A DNA stretch of 64,000 nt from Actinoplanes sp. TBRC 11911 (GCF_012933445.1 NZ_JABBNC010000008.1:227738-291737); one strand, 5' to 3'; positions 52,101-61,161 are shown, counted from the stretch's first letter. Notes: generated by a model not told the origin, from the sequence alone. Program-made: numbers and translations.

Positions 52101-52348
52101 CGTCCTTCGCGACGCCGATCGCGGTCAGCGCGAACACCACCTACGTCGTCTCCTACTACGCCCCCAACGGGCGGTACGCGGGCGACTCCGGGTTCTTCGA
52201 CGCGGCCGGAGCCGGGTCCGGGCCGGTGCGCGCGCTGCAGGACGGTACCGACGGCCCCAACGGCGTCTACCGCTACGCCGCCGGTGGCGGCTTCCCCTCC
52301 GATTCGTGGCAAGCGAGCAACTACTGGGTCGACGTCGTGTTCAGCTGA
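49181..52348 (+). CDS. giant secreted protein: DMF-ase beta-like domain, Ig-like domains, two DUF4082
   Basis: 1055 residues from GTG 49181 (GGGGAGG upstream) with a Sec signal peptide (LLILTLVAAGLFV; cleavage near AAA). Residues ~40-520 resemble the large subunit of N,N-dimethylformamidase: YRLDIYRMGYYGGNGARL, SGIYFARLVRTDG, HDEYWSGTQRANVEAARDAG and FFSGNESFWKTRWE. Ig-like domains (~535-620 and ~790-890) alternate with two DUF4082 modules (~627-785 and ~897-1055) marked by GIRFYKASTNTGTHVGHLW and ANYWVDVVF. The probable location is the cell surface or medium. Substrate is unknown; amide cleavage is only suggested by the N-terminal domain. It is followed 13 bases later by a related gene. Confidence 0.85.
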   Translation: MRHFTTFRQRALLILTLVAAGLFVPPPGPAAADACSPPTNPIACENTKAGTPKSTWDVSGAGSAAIQGFATQMSVNAGETVSFKVDSTATSYRLDIYRMGYYGGNGARLITTVNPVGRQNQPDCVVAPSTGLVDCGNWAVSASWAVPATAVSGIYFARLVRTDGTSGASHIVFVVRDDSSHSDLLFQTSDTTWQAYNQYGGNSLYVGSPAGRAYKVSYNRPVSTRGTGAEDSVFNAEYPMVRFLEANGYDVSYSSGVDTDARGALLRNHKTFLSVGHDEYWSGTQRANVEAARDAGVNLAFFSGNESFWKTRWEAAADGSGTPYRTLVAYKDTHANAPIDPTGIWTGTWRDPRFSPPRDGNRPENAMTGTIFKVNAGTVNLKVPAADGKMRLWRGTTVATQAAGATATLGTDVIGYEWDQDADNGSRPRGLVKMSTTNASGVQILTDFGSTYASGSATHNLTLYRAPSGALVFGAGTVQWSWGLDSNHDRGSGAASTPMKQATVNLFADMGAQPATLQSGLTLASASTDTVAPSVSITNPASGATVQAGQAYTISGSATDTGGGVVGGVEVSTDNGTSWHPAAGRGAWTYTWTPGNAGATTIRVRASDDSANVGADASVPVTVGARTCPCSIWSSGATPSTPADPDGTATEVGIKFRADVAGQVTGIRFYKASTNTGTHVGHLWTTGGTQLASVTFSGESASGWQQANLSSPVTLTPGTTYVVSYYAPNGHYAADAGFFAAQGVDSTPLHALRDGLDGVNGVYKFGTGFPTVAWESANYWVDVVFATGGGAPDTTAPTVTTRTPASGATGVAVGTTVTAGFSEPVSGVAMSLKTAAGATVAGSVSGSTFTPAAALTANTTYTVTVSGASDSAGNTMTPTSWSFTTAAAGGGGSGCPCTIWPATATPGTPADSDTVPIEVGTKFRTDVAGTVSGVRFYKGNGNSGTHVGHLWTSTGTLLGSVTFTGETATGWQSASFATPIAVSANTTYVVSYYAPNGRYAGDSGFFDAAGAGSGPVRALQDGTDGPNGVYRYAAGGGFPSDSWQASNYWVDVVFS

Positions 52349-52361
52349 GGAGAGTGCACCC

Positions 52362-55300
52362 TTGTCCCTGTCGAGATCCCGCCGGTTCCCTCTGCTGATC
52401 CTGATGTGCCTGGCCCTGGTGGCCGCGATGCTGACGTCGCTGCCGACCGCGGCCTCGGCCGGCCCGCCGTGCCCGTGCTCCATCATGGACCCGGGCCAGG
52501 TGCCCCAGGAACCATCCGAGTCCGACACCATGCCGGTCGAGGTCGGGGTCAAATTCCGGGCCGACTCCGACGGTTTCGTGACCGCGGTGCGCTTCTACAA
52601 GGGCGCCGGCAACACCGGTACGCACGTGGGACGTCTGTGGACGGCGACGGGTGCGAACCTGGGCACCGTCACGTTCACCGGTGAGAGCGGGAGCGGCTGG
52701 CAGACCGCGACGTTCCCGGCGCCCATCGCGGTGAGCGCGAACACCACGTACGTGGCCTCGTATTACGCGCCGGACGGGCACTACTCGGTCGACTCGGGGA
52801 AGCTGGCGACGGCGGGCATCGACAACGCGCCGCTGCACGCGCTGCGCGACGGCCAGGACGGCGCGAACGGCCTCTACCGGTACGGCAGCGGCGGTGGCTT
52901 CCCGACGAACACGTTCGGCTCGTCGTACTACTGGGTGGACGTCCTCTACACGACCAACGCGGTGGACACCACGCCGCCGACCGTCATCGGCACCGCCCCC
53001 ATGCCCGGGACCGTCAACATTCCCGTCACCACGACGGTCAGCGCGCAGTTCAACGAGCAGATCCAGAGCGGTACCGCCGTTCTCACCGTCCCCGGCGTGA
53101 CCGGGACGACCGCCTACGACCCCGGCGCCCACACCGTTACCCTCACGCCGTCCAGCGCGCTCGCCGCGTCGACGACCTACACCGCCACGGTCAGCGGCGC
53201 CAAGGACGTCGCGGGCAACACCATGGCGCCCTTCACCTGGTCGTTCACCACGGCGGCGAGCGGCGGTGGCGGGTCGGGCTGCCCCTGCTCGATCTGGACC
53301 TCCACCAACGTTCCGGCGACCCCGGCGGCCAACGACAACTCGGCGGTCGAGGTCGGGGTGCGGTTCCGCAGCACCACAGCCGGGTTCGTCACCGGCATCA
53401 GGTTCTACAAAGGACCGGGGAACACCGGCACCCATACCGGATCCCTGTGGAGCAGCACGGGCGTACGGCTGGGAACGGTGACTTTCAGTGGTGAAAGTGC
53501 CGGCGGCTGGCAGACCGCGACGCTGCCCGGGCCGGTCGCCGTGGCGGCCGGAACGACATACGTGGCGTCGTACCACACCGACGCGGGCTTCTATTCGGTG
53601 ACTGCCAACGGGCTGGCGTCGAACGTGACCCGCGGCCCGCTCACCGCGCTGGCCGGCGGCGGCGTCTACCGGTACGGGGCCAGCGGGTTCCCCAGCAGCA
53701 CCTTCCAGAACAGCAACTACTGGGTCGACGTCGTGTTCGACACCAACGCGGCCGACACCACCGCCCCGGTGCTGGGCGGCCGCTCCCCCGGCGCCGGCGC
53801 GATCGGCGTGCCGGCGACCGGCCCGGTCACCGCGACCTTCACCGAACCGGTCGTCGCGTCCAGCATCGCGATGACGCTGACCGGCCCGTCCGGTGCGGTC
53901 GCCGGCACCACCGCGTACGACTCCGCGAGCATGACGGCCACGTTCACCCCGTCGGCCACGCTCGCCAACTCCACCGCGTACACGGCCTCGATCAGCGGCG
54001 CCCGCGACACCGCCGGGAACGTGATGACGCCGGTGACCTGGTCGTTCACCACTGCGGCTCCGCCCCCGCCGCCACCGGACCAAGGCCCCGGCGGGCCGGT
54101 GCTGGTCATCAAATCGTCCGGCGGCAGCGGCTTCACCCCGTTCCTCAGCGAGGTGCTGCGCACCGAGGGCCTCAACGAGTTCGCCACCGCCGACCTGTCC
54201 ACCGTGACCGCGTCGACGCTCAGCCAGTACGACGTGGTGCTGCTCGGCGCGACCTCGCTGAGCGCTGCCCAGGTCACCATGTTCACCACCTGGGTCACCG
54301 GCGGCGGCAACCTGATCGCGTTCCGGCCGGACAAGCAACTGGCCGGGCTGCTCGGGCTGACCTCGACGACCGGCACCCTCGCCGAGGGCTACCTGAAGAT
54401 CGACACGGCGTCCGCGCCGGGGGCCGGCATCACCGCCCAGACCATGCAGTACCACGGAACGGCCGACCGGTACACGCTCGCCGGGGCCCGCGCGGTCGCG
54501 ACGCTCTATTCCAACGCCACCACGGCGACCACCAACCCGGCGGTCTCGCTGGTGAACGTCGGGGCGGCCGGTGGGCAGGCCGCCGCGTTCAGCTTCGACC
54601 TGCCGCAGTCGCTGGTCTACACCCGGCAGGGCAACCCGGCCTGGGAGAAGCAGGAACGCGACGGCAGCACGCCGATCCGCTCGGACGACCTGTATTTCGG
54701 GGCCGGCTCGACCGACTGGGTCAACCTGAGCAAGGTGGCCGTTCCGCAGGCCGACGAGCAGCAACGGTTGCTGGCCAACCTGATCGGCACGATGAACCTG
54801 GACCGCAAGCCGCTGCCCCGGTTCTGGTATTTCCCGCGGTCGCTCAAGGCGGTCGTCGTCGCGACCGGGGACGACCACGGCACGGGCGGGACCGCGGGCC
54901 GGTTCGACCAGTACGTGGCCAACAGCCCGGCCGGGTGCGTGGCCGACAACTGGGCCTGTGCCCGCTTCACCTCGTACGTTTACCCGAATACGCCACTGAG
55001 CAACACGCAAGCACAGGCGTACCAGAACCAAGGTTTTGAGGTTGGTCTGCATCTCAACACCGGCTGCTCCGACTTCACCGCGTCGTCGCTGACCGACGAC
55101 CTCTCCGAGCAGCTGGGCACCTGGCGGGCGAAGTACCGCAACGTCTCCGGGCCGGTCACCAGCCGCACCCACTGCATCGTCTGGTCGGACTGGTCAAGCC
55201 AGGCCAGTGTCGAGGCCGCCAACGGGATCCGGCTCGACACGAACTACTACTACTGGCCCGGCTCGTGGGTCGGTGACCGGCCCGGCTTCATGACCGGCTC

Positions 55301-56573
55301 CGGCATGCCGATGCGCTTCTCCGGCAAGACCGGTGGTCTGCTCGACATATACCAGGCCGCGACCCAGATGACCGACGAGTCCGACCAGAGCTATCCGTTC
55401 ACGGTGAATTCGTTGCTGGACGGGGCGCTCGGCCCGAACGGCTTCTACGGCGCGTTCACCGCCAACATGCACACCGACCAGGACACCACCTTCGACAGCG
55501 ACCAGGTGCTGGAGTCGGCGCTGTCGCGGGGCGTGCCACTGGTGACGGGCCGGCAGATGCTCACCTGGCTGGACGGGCGCAACGCCTCGTCGTACAGCGG
55601 GATCGGCTGGTCCGGCAACACCCTGTCGTTCACCGTCAACGTGGGCTCCGGCGCGAACGGGCTCACCGGCATGGTGCCGACGGCCGGGCCCGGCGGGGTC
55701 ACCCTCACGACGCTCACTCGCGCCGGTGCCGCGGTCCCCTTCACCCGGACCACCATCAAGGGCGTCGAGTACGCGTCGTTCACCGCGGCCCCGGGAACAT
55801 ACGCCGCCGGGTACGGGACCGCCGCTGCTTCGGTGGCACCGCAGCGGCGTGCCTCGAACCCCGCCCCCGACAGCCGTGCGCCGGCGGTGTCCGGGCTGTC
55901 GGTCGTGGCTCGCCCGGACGGCACCGCCACGGTCGGCTGGACCACCGGCGAGTCCGCGGCCGCGACACTGCTGATCGGCACCGAGCCGGCTGGTCTGGAA
56001 TCGCGGGCGGGCGACCCTGGCGGGACGCGGCACGAGGTCGTGGTGCCGCGGTTGACGCCGCTGGAGACGTACTACTACCGGTTGCGCAGCCAGGACGCGG
56101 CGGGCAACGTGACGCTTTGGCCCGCGTTGGACAAGCCACCGGCGTCGTTCGTCGCTTCGGCGTACGGGGTCGCGGACTTCACCACCACGCAGCTGCGTAC
56201 CAGCAAGCGCAGCGGCACGACGGTGACGGCCGCGGGCATCACGCTGGCGTCCGGGGCCCGCAGCGGAAGCCAGGTCTCGCGGGTGATGGACGCCCGGCAG
56301 ATGGTCACCTGGGACCGGCTGAGCTACCAGTCTTCGGTGCCTGCGGGGGCGTCGGTGCAGGTGTTCGTCCGCACCGGAAGCACCTCGACGCCGAACGCCT
56401 CGTGGTCCTCGTGGAAGCTGCTCCGGCCGGGCGACCGGGTTTCCGCGAGCAGCCGGTACGCCCAGTACCGGGTTTCGCTGACCCGGTCCGCCTCGGGCGC
56501 TTCACCGTCGGTGCGGGGCGTCGGCATCACCTCCAGCGGCAAGCCCGTCACCGACCCGATCGAGACACGCTAG
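52362..56573 (+). CDS. giant secreted protein: two DUF4082, Ig-like, GATase-like and deacetylase-like domains
   Basis: 1403 residues from TTG 52362 (GAGGAG upstream); upstream frame is shadow of the previous gene. The signal peptide includes FPLLILMCLALVAAMLTSLP. The order is DUF4082 (~36-200), Ig-like (~205-300), DUF4082 (~306-460), Ig-like (~465-565), a Pro hinge (PPPPPDQGPGG), and a ThuA/glutamine-amidotransferase-like fold (~575-700: VLVIKSSGGSGFTPFLSEVL, YDVVLLGATSLSAAQV). A polysaccharide-deacetylase-like domain follows (~825-1090: VVVATGDDHGTGG, FEVGLHLNTG), then beta domains including one like fibronectin III (~1170-1260). It probably modifies or binds an extracellular polysaccharide with the preceding protein. 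Confidence 0.82.
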   Translation: MSLSRSRRFPLLILMCLALVAAMLTSLPTAASAGPPCPCSIMDPGQVPQEPSESDTMPVEVGVKFRADSDGFVTAVRFYKGAGNTGTHVGRLWTATGANLGTVTFTGESGSGWQTATFPAPIAVSANTTYVASYYAPDGHYSVDSGKLATAGIDNAPLHALRDGQDGANGLYRYGSGGGFPTNTFGSSYYWVDVLYTTNAVDTTPPTVIGTAPMPGTVNIPVTTTVSAQFNEQIQSGTAVLTVPGVTGTTAYDPGAHTVTLTPSSALAASTTYTATVSGAKDVAGNTMAPFTWSFTTAASGGGGSGCPCSIWTSTNVPATPAANDNSAVEVGVRFRSTTAGFVTGIRFYKGPGNTGTHTGSLWSSTGVRLGTVTFSGESAGGWQTATLPGPVAVAAGTTYVASYHTDAGFYSVTANGLASNVTRGPLTALAGGGVYRYGASGFPSSTFQNSNYWVDVVFDTNAADTTAPVLGGRSPGAGAIGVPATGPVTATFTEPVVASSIAMTLTGPSGAVAGTTAYDSASMTATFTPSATLANSTAYTASISGARDTAGNVMTPVTWSFTTAAPPPPPPDQGPGGPVLVIKSSGGSGFTPFLSEVLRTEGLNEFATADLSTVTASTLSQYDVVLLGATSLSAAQVTMFTTWVTGGGNLIAFRPDKQLAGLLGLTSTTGTLAEGYLKIDTASAPGAGITAQTMQYHGTADRYTLAGARAVATLYSNATTATTNPAVSLVNVGAAGGQAAAFSFDLPQSLVYTRQGNPAWEKQERDGSTPIRSDDLYFGAGSTDWVNLSKVAVPQADEQQRLLANLIGTMNLDRKPLPRFWYFPRSLKAVVVATGDDHGTGGTAGRFDQYVANSPAGCVADNWACARFTSYVYPNTPLSNTQAQAYQNQGFEVGLHLNTGCSDFTASSLTDDLSEQLGTWRAKYRNVSGPVTSRTHCIVWSDWSSQASVEAANGIRLDTNYYYWPGSWVGDRPGFMTGSGMPMRFSGKTGGLLDIYQAATQMTDESDQSYPFTVNSLLDGALGPNGFYGAFTANMHTDQDTTFDSDQVLESALSRGVPLVTGRQMLTWLDGRNASSYSGIGWSGNTLSFTVNVGSGANGLTGMVPTAGPGGVTLTTLTRAGAAVPFTRTTIKGVEYASFTAAPGTYAAGYGTAAASVAPQRRASNPAPDSRAPAVSGLSVVARPDGTATVGWTTGESAAATLLIGTEPAGLESRAGDPGGTRHEVVVPRLTPLETYYYRLRSQDAAGNVTLWPALDKPPASFVASAYGVADFTTTQLRTSKRSGTTVTAAGITLASGARSGSQVSRVMDARQMVTWDRLSYQSSVPAGASVQVFVRTGSTSTPNASWSSWKLLRPGDRVSASSRYAQYRVSLTRSASGASPSVRGVGITSSGKPVTDPIETR

Positions 56574-57151
56574 GTCAGCCGCCACATCGCCACCGGGGCG
56601 GTTCCGTAGAGGAGCTGCCCCGGTCCGGTCGCCCCGAACACGAGCGTGCGCTTCGCCGCTTTGTCGTCGAATCCGGTGGAGCAGGCGGGAATGGGGAGCA
56701 CGTCCTCGCCGTCGCTGGTGAGCATCGAGAAGTCCGTGGGTGTCAGCTCGGCGCGACCCTGAAGCTGCTCCACCACGAGATCGACCGTCACGGCCGGGCC
56801 GTCCGCGCAGTCTCCCTTACCCACGTGTTCCGGCGTGACACGCACCAGGACCTTCCGGCCATGCAGCACGAGGCTCTGACCCAGCAACAGATCGAGGGCG
56901 CCCGGGCCGTCGGCGGTCAAGGTGTCGTCGGCGCGCGCGGTGCCGTCGGCGCCGAGCAGGAGTGACGCCGCCTGCCGCACCTCCGCGTCGCGCTCGGCCG
57001 GGGTTGGGTTCTCGTGCCTGACCGCCACGCGATACCCCACGCTGATCGCGGCGAAAAGCACCACACCGACCGCCACGATGAACCCGATCTGATGGTCGTT
57101 CAGGAAGTCCGGCTTCGGTCGTCGTTCCTGCGCGGCATCCCAGTCCTCCAT
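56570..57151 (-). CDS. single-pass membrane protein, unknown function
   Basis: 193 residues from ATG 57151 (GGGGGTAAG upstream). A short cytoplasmic N-terminus is followed by one membrane helix (IGFIVAVGVVLFAAISVGY, ~22-40), then an extracellular domain of ~150 residues with two cysteines (GKGDCADGP and PIPACSTGF) that could pair. It contains beta-type segments such as VTVDLVVEQLQGRAELTPTD. Family unknown. Its stop overlaps the stop of the converging giant gene by 4 bases. Confidence 0.75.
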   Translation of the reverse strand: MEDWDAAQERRPKPDFLNDHQIGFIVAVGVVLFAAISVGYRVAVRHENPTPAERDAEVRQAASLLLGADGTARADDTLTADGPGALDLLLGQSLVLHGRKVLVRVTPEHVGKGDCADGPAVTVDLVVEQLQGRAELTPTDFSMLTSDGEDVLPIPACSTGFDDKAAKRTLVFGATGPGQLLYGTAPVAMWRLT

Positions 57152-57224
57152 GCTCTTACCCCCATGATCATTGAAGTGTGCCGCAGGATCGTAGGGGCAG
57201 TGCCTTGTTCTCTGCCATATAGTC

Positions 57225-57647
57225 ATGGACGTGCTCCCCCAGGAACTGCGCGAGCTTATCGAGTCGGGCCCGCTCGCCCATTTGAGTACGGTCAGCCCCG
57301 ACGGCAGTCCCCAGGTCACCGTCATCTGGGTCGGTCTGGACGGCGACCAGCTCGTCAGCGGCCACCTGAGCCGGAATCAGAAGCTGCGCAACATCGAGCG
57401 TGACCCGCGGGTCGTGCTCTCCCTCGAAGCGCCCCGCGACCCGTCGGTGTTTCTCAACGAGCACGCGGTGCTGCGCGCCCACGCCGCGATCGAGCCCAGC
57501 GACGAGGCGTGGGACCTGCTGAACCGCCTCACCAAGGTCTACATGCGCCCCGCCCAGGAGTTCCCGGCGCCGCGCACACCCGGGTACATCATCCGCTACA
57601 CGGTCGAGCGCATCGGCGGCGTCGGCCCCTGGACCCGTCAGTCCTGA
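57225..57647 (+). CDS. PPOX-class F420-dependent oxidoreductase-like protein
   Basis: 140 residues, split-barrel flavin/F420 fold. The N-terminal strand pair AHLSTVSPDGSPQVTVIWVG and KLRNIERDPRVVLSLE are typical of actinobacterial F420-dependent FDOR-B/PPOX-class enzymes. These use F420H2 or bind haem degradation products. The gene stands alone; it overlaps the end of the converging DinB-like gene by 10 bases. Confidence 0.88.
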   Translation: MDVLPQELRELIESGPLAHLSTVSPDGSPQVTVIWVGLDGDQLVSGHLSRNQKLRNIERDPRVVLSLEAPRDPSVFLNEHAVLRAHAAIEPSDEAWDLLNRLTKVYMRPAQEFPAPRTPGYIIRYTVERIGGVGPWTRQS

Positions 57648-58351
57648 CCCAGCTTGTCCAGGTCGCGTACGCAGAAGCCGTGGTGTTGCCATTCCTCGTT
57701 GAGCACGGTGCCGAGGCATTGCCGCACGCTCCGGCCCTTCGCGTACGGGGGCCATCGGTCGTCGTCCGGCACCGGCGCGGGCATCGCGAGCTGCTCGGGT
57801 GTGACCCCGGCCAGCCATGCCTCGATCTCCGACGCCTGCCGGTCGCGCACGCCCAGCACGTCGCCCAGAGCCGGCCGGGCATCCTTGTCCAGCCCCAGCC
57901 CCTCCTGATCCGGCACGAACGCGGTTGCCAGTCCGATCGCGGTGAACGGCTCCGTCAGCCCGAGCACGCAGCGCCGGAACCACGAATCGTGCACGAAGAC
58001 CAGATGACGCAGGGTCTCGACCATCGACCACTCACCGTCGACACTGCGGAACTCGCTGCCCTCGGCCATTGATCCGACCCGCTCGGCGGTCGTCGCCCAC
58101 GCTTTTCGCAGCTGCCGCCACTCCTCGCGCAGGTCGGCCGGTTCGTCGGAACGCATCAGCAGCCGCACCGGGTGCCGGCGGTCGAGCTCCGCCTCGACGT
58201 ACGACATAACCTCCACGCCGTTGACCACCAGGTTGGTGACCAGGCCGTCGATCTCCACGTCCTGCATGACCACACCGACCAGCCGCGCCCAGCTCAGGTC
58301 GCACTCGCGGAACTCAGCGCCCGTGAGGTCTTCGTCGTCGAAGCGTCGCAT
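57638..58351 (-). CDS. DinB-like protein with pentapeptide-like N-terminus
   Basis: 237 residues from ATG 58351. The first ~50 residues (FDDEDLTGAEFRECDLSWAR) have pentapeptide-repeat character. The following four-helix bundle is DinB_2-like, with histidines in ETLRHLVFVHDSWF and NEEWQHHGFCVRD placed to bind a metal as in mycothiol-dependent DinB/YfiT enzymes. Transferase or detoxification activity using mycothiol is plausible in an actinobacterium, but not shown. Confidence 0.8.
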   Translation of the reverse strand: MRRFDDEDLTGAEFRECDLSWARLVGVVMQDVEIDGLVTNLVVNGVEVMSYVEAELDRRHPVRLLMRSDEPADLREEWRQLRKAWATTAERVGSMAEGSEFRSVDGEWSMVETLRHLVFVHDSWFRRCVLGLTEPFTAIGLATAFVPDQEGLGLDKDARPALGDVLGVRDRQASEIEAWLAGVTPEQLAMPAPVPDDDRWPPYAKGRSVRQCLGTVLNEEWQHHGFCVRDLDKLGQD

Positions 58352-58386
58352 GCGCACACACTATGCACGTTCTGCCGCCGGCCAGC

Positions 58387-59346
58387 CTAATTGACCCATT
58401 GACGGTACGCGTCCAGGTCGACGTTGCTGCCGCAGACGATCGTGACAACGTGGCGGCCGGCGAATCGGCCAGGGTCTTCCAGAATGGCGGCAATGCCTAG
58501 AGCGGCTGACGGTTCAACGACCAGTCCCGCGTGCTTCAGCAGCAGTCGCATCCCGTTGACGATCGAGTCCTCCCGCACGAGGACCGCGTCGTCGGCCACC
58601 TGAAGAAGGTCGTCCAGGACCGCGGGGATCGGGTACCTGCCGGCAACGCCGTCGGCGATGGTGTCCATGGAATCGGTGGTAACGATCCGGCGCTCGCGCC
58701 AGGACAGTGTCAAGGCAGGGGCACCGAGTGGCTGAACGCAGATCACCTCAACCCCCGGAGCCAGGGCCTTCAGCACATGGCCGACGCCGGTGGCCATCGC
58801 CCCGCCACCTAAGGCGATCAGGACGGCGTCGCCGTCGGACAACGCGCTGATCAACTCCAGTCCGATGGTCGCCGCACCCTCGCAAGTCTCAATGTCCAGG
58901 CTGTCCTCGACAAGCCGAGCACCACTCTTGTACGCGAGATCCGCCGCGCGTTTACGAGCGTCCTCAAAGTCGCCATCGACCAACTCCAGGCGCGCCCCTA
59001 AGGAACGGATCCGGTCGAGCTTGACCGCCGGTGCCAGGCGCCGCGCCACCACCGTCACGTCCAAGCCACGACGACGACCCGACCACCCCAGCGCCTGACC
59101 GAGGTTGCCGGCGCTGGCGCACACCACCGCCGTAGCGCCCTGTTCGGCCAGCTGGCTCGCGACCAGTTCGGCACCGCGGCCTTTGAAGCTTCGCACCGGA
59201 TTCGCGGTCTCGAGCTTTATGCTCACCGTGCAACCGAGCCGGCTTCCGAGGGCGTCACACTGATATAACGGCGAGGCCAGAAAGACCGGGTCGATTACCT
59301 CTCGGGCGGCGTAAATTCGATCAAGAATGAGACGGGTCCGGAGCAT
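58387..59346 (-). CDS. PLP-dependent threonine/serine dehydratase-like enzyme
   Basis: 319 residues, fold type II. The PLP lysine lies in NPVRSFKGRGAELVA. Further motifs are ASAGNLGQALGWSGR, IALGGGAMATGVGHV (glycine-rich phosphate loop) and VVTIVCGSNVDL at the end. It lacks the ACT regulatory domain, so it resembles catabolic dehydratases or serine racemase-like enzymes. It stands alone with no obvious partner. Confidence 0.9.
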   Translation of the reverse strand: MLRTRLILDRIYAAREVIDPVFLASPLYQCDALGSRLGCTVSIKLETANPVRSFKGRGAELVASQLAEQGATAVVCASAGNLGQALGWSGRRRGLDVTVVARRLAPAVKLDRIRSLGARLELVDGDFEDARKRAADLAYKSGARLVEDSLDIETCEGAATIGLELISALSDGDAVLIALGGGAMATGVGHVLKALAPGVEVICVQPLGAPALTLSWRERRIVTTDSMDTIADGVAGRYPIPAVLDDLLQVADDAVLVREDSIVNGMRLLLKHAGLVVEPSAALGIAAILEDPGRFAGRHVVTIVCGSNVDLDAYRQWVN

Positions 59347-59676
59347 AGCCAGTCAATCTACCCACCCGCCGTGTCGCCCGAGCTGTCTGCCGCAGACCGC
59401 TTGTCATCGAAGGTAAGCAGGGGCCGTAGGGTCGCGGGGTGAACGTTTACGACGCCGTCGACCGGCTGCCCTCGATCGATCGAGGTGTTGCGAGAAATAC
59501 CAGGAGAGCGTGGGGCGTCGTCGTCGCCCTGGACGAATGCGACCACCTCTCCCGGCTGTCCGGGCTGAACGTGCCGGACCGCCGGCGCGTGACCCGCACG
59601 TCGCCAGACCTGAGAGTTCCGCAAAGGCGTCTACCGGCCTGGGAGCCGCCTGAATCGCCGGCTTTTCCGCGTCGTG
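59347..59676. other. 330-bp stretch without a convincing gene
   Basis: An open frame from GTG 59439 to 59690 on the + strand gives an 83-residue sequence whose first half could be a gene relic. It lacks a ribosome-binding site and overlaps the end of the molybdopterin enzyme gene, so I do not call it. Confidence 0.5.
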
Positions 59677-61161
59677 TCAGCCGACGGTGACGGAGATGGT
59701 TTGCCAGCCGGTGGCGCCGCTCGGGAACGGGGCGGCCCGGGTCTTGGTCTGTGTGCTTCCGGTGCGGTCGGTGCCTCGTACGGTCAGGGAATGAGGTCCG
59801 GGGGTGGCCTGCCAGGTGTAGCGCCACTGGGTCCAGGTGTCGATCGACGGCGTCGGGAGCAGCTCGGCCGGGCTGAACGGGCCGTTGTCGACGCTGATCT
59901 CCACTGAACGGATGCCGCGGCGTTGTGCCCAGGCGACTCCGGCGACGGTGACGCGGCCTGGGGCGAGGTGTGCGAACGGTTGCGGCCGGTCGATGCGGGA
60001 TGCGGTTTTGACCGGGCCGTCGGCGGCCCAGCCCCGCTTGACCCAGTAGGCGTCGAAGCGGTCGAAGGTCGTCAGTTCCAGTTCGGTCAGCCATTTGCAG
60101 GCGCCTGCATAGCCGTAAAGACCGGGGGTGAGCATCCGCACCGGAAAGCCGTGTTCGAGCGGGAGAGGCTGCCCGTTCATGCCGAGCACGAGCATCGTGT
60201 CACGTCCATCCAGCGCGGTGGACAGCGGCGTTCCGATGGTCATCCCGTCGGCGGAGCGGGCCACGAGCTGGTCGGCGCCGAGGTTGATTCCGGCCTCGCG
60301 AAGTAGCGGGGCGAGCGGCACGCCGAGCCAGCGTGCGGTGCCGATGTAGGGGCCGCCGACCTCGTTGGAGACGCAGTTGAGGGTGATGTCGCGTTCGAGC
60401 AGCGGCCGGTGGAGCAGGTCGGCGAACGACAGGCGCAGGCTGTGCGAGACCATGCCGTGGATGCTCAGGGACCAGGTGTCCGGGTCCAGGCGTGGCACGC
60501 TCAGGGCGGTGTCGACGCGGTAGAAGTCCGCGTTCGGCGTGGTGAAGCCGGGTCCGACGCCGGCCGGTAACGGCTTGGCCGGGTCGGCGGCTGGCGGGAG
60601 CCGGACGGCCTCGCGGGACCGCCTGGCGGCGTCGCCGCGGATGCGTTCGACCCCGAGCGCGCCGGCTTCGGCGAGCACCGCACCACCGGCGACAAGCACC
60701 GCAGCCCGCAGAAACCGGCGACGGTCCACCGCGACGCCCGAACGGGTGCCGCTCAGCCACCACAGCGTCACCCCGGCAACCGCGGCCGCAACCAGCGCTG
60801 GTATCACGTCGGCCACACCGGCTGCGGGGCGCGACAGGGCGGCACCGGCACCGGCGAGGCCGAGCAGGCCCGCACCGGCCGGTACCGCCCATCGGTAGCG
60901 GCGGGCGGCGACGCCGATCGCGCCGGCGAACACCGTCAGCACGACGCCGATACCGGCGAGCAGAACGGGTTTGTCGTGGGTGCCCAGTTCCCGGACCGCG
61001 AGTTCCTTGATCGGGGTCGGCGTCGCGTCGATGAGCGCCCCGCCGACGGCGATCAGTGGTCCAGTGCTGGGCCGGGTCGCGGCCGCGAGGAGCTCCGCGG
61101 CCGCGACTCCGAAGGCGGCGGCAAGAATCCCGGCCGCCGCGCCGGGCAGAAGCCGGCCCAT
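59677..61161 (-). CDS. membrane-anchored sulfite-oxidase-type molybdopterin oxidoreductase
   Basis: 494 residues from ATG 61161, which overlaps the TGA of the fasciclin gene by one base. There are about five N-terminal membrane helices (residues ~5-150), then an Arg-rich linker (DRRRFLRAAVLVAGGAVLAE) that resembles a signal anchor. The extracellular molybdopterin domain has TPNADFYRVDTALSVP, the cysteine ligand in LNCVSNEVGGPYIG, and GFPVRMLTPGLYGYAGACKW. A C-terminal Mo-co dimerisation domain follows (VAGVAWAQRRGIRSVEISVD). The type resembles sulfite oxidase/YedY-like reductases. Cotranscription with the fasciclin lipoprotein and an upstream SigK-type promoter suggest a stress-linked envelope role. 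Confidence 0.9.
   Translation of the reverse strand: MGRLLPGAAAGILAAAFGVAAAELLAAATRPSTGPLIAVGGALIDATPTPIKELAVRELGTHDKPVLLAGIGVVLTVFAGAIGVAARRYRWAVPAGAGLLGLAGAGAALSRPAAGVADVIPALVAAAVAGVTLWWLSGTRSGVAVDRRRFLRAAVLVAGGAVLAEAGALGVERIRGDAARRSREAVRLPPAADPAKPLPAGVGPGFTTPNADFYRVDTALSVPRLDPDTWSLSIHGMVSHSLRLSFADLLHRPLLERDITLNCVSNEVGGPYIGTARWLGVPLAPLLREAGINLGADQLVARSADGMTIGTPLSTALDGRDTMLVLGMNGQPLPLEHGFPVRMLTPGLYGYAGACKWLTELELTTFDRFDAYWVKRGWAADGPVKTASRIDRPQPFAHLAPGRVTVAGVAWAQRRGIRSVEISVDNGPFSPAELLPTPSIDTWTQWRYTWQATPGPHSLTVRGTDRTGSTQTKTRAAPFPSGATGWQTISVTVG

Noticed and set aside
49004..52552. 1182-residue minus-strand open frame
   Set aside because: Antisense shadow of the dimethylformamidase-like secreted protein; Gly/Arg/Val-biased composition and no start signals.
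59439..59690. 83-residue + strand open frame
   Set aside because: No ribosome-binding site, overlaps the end of the molybdopterin enzyme gene, second half is arginine-rich; at best a relic.
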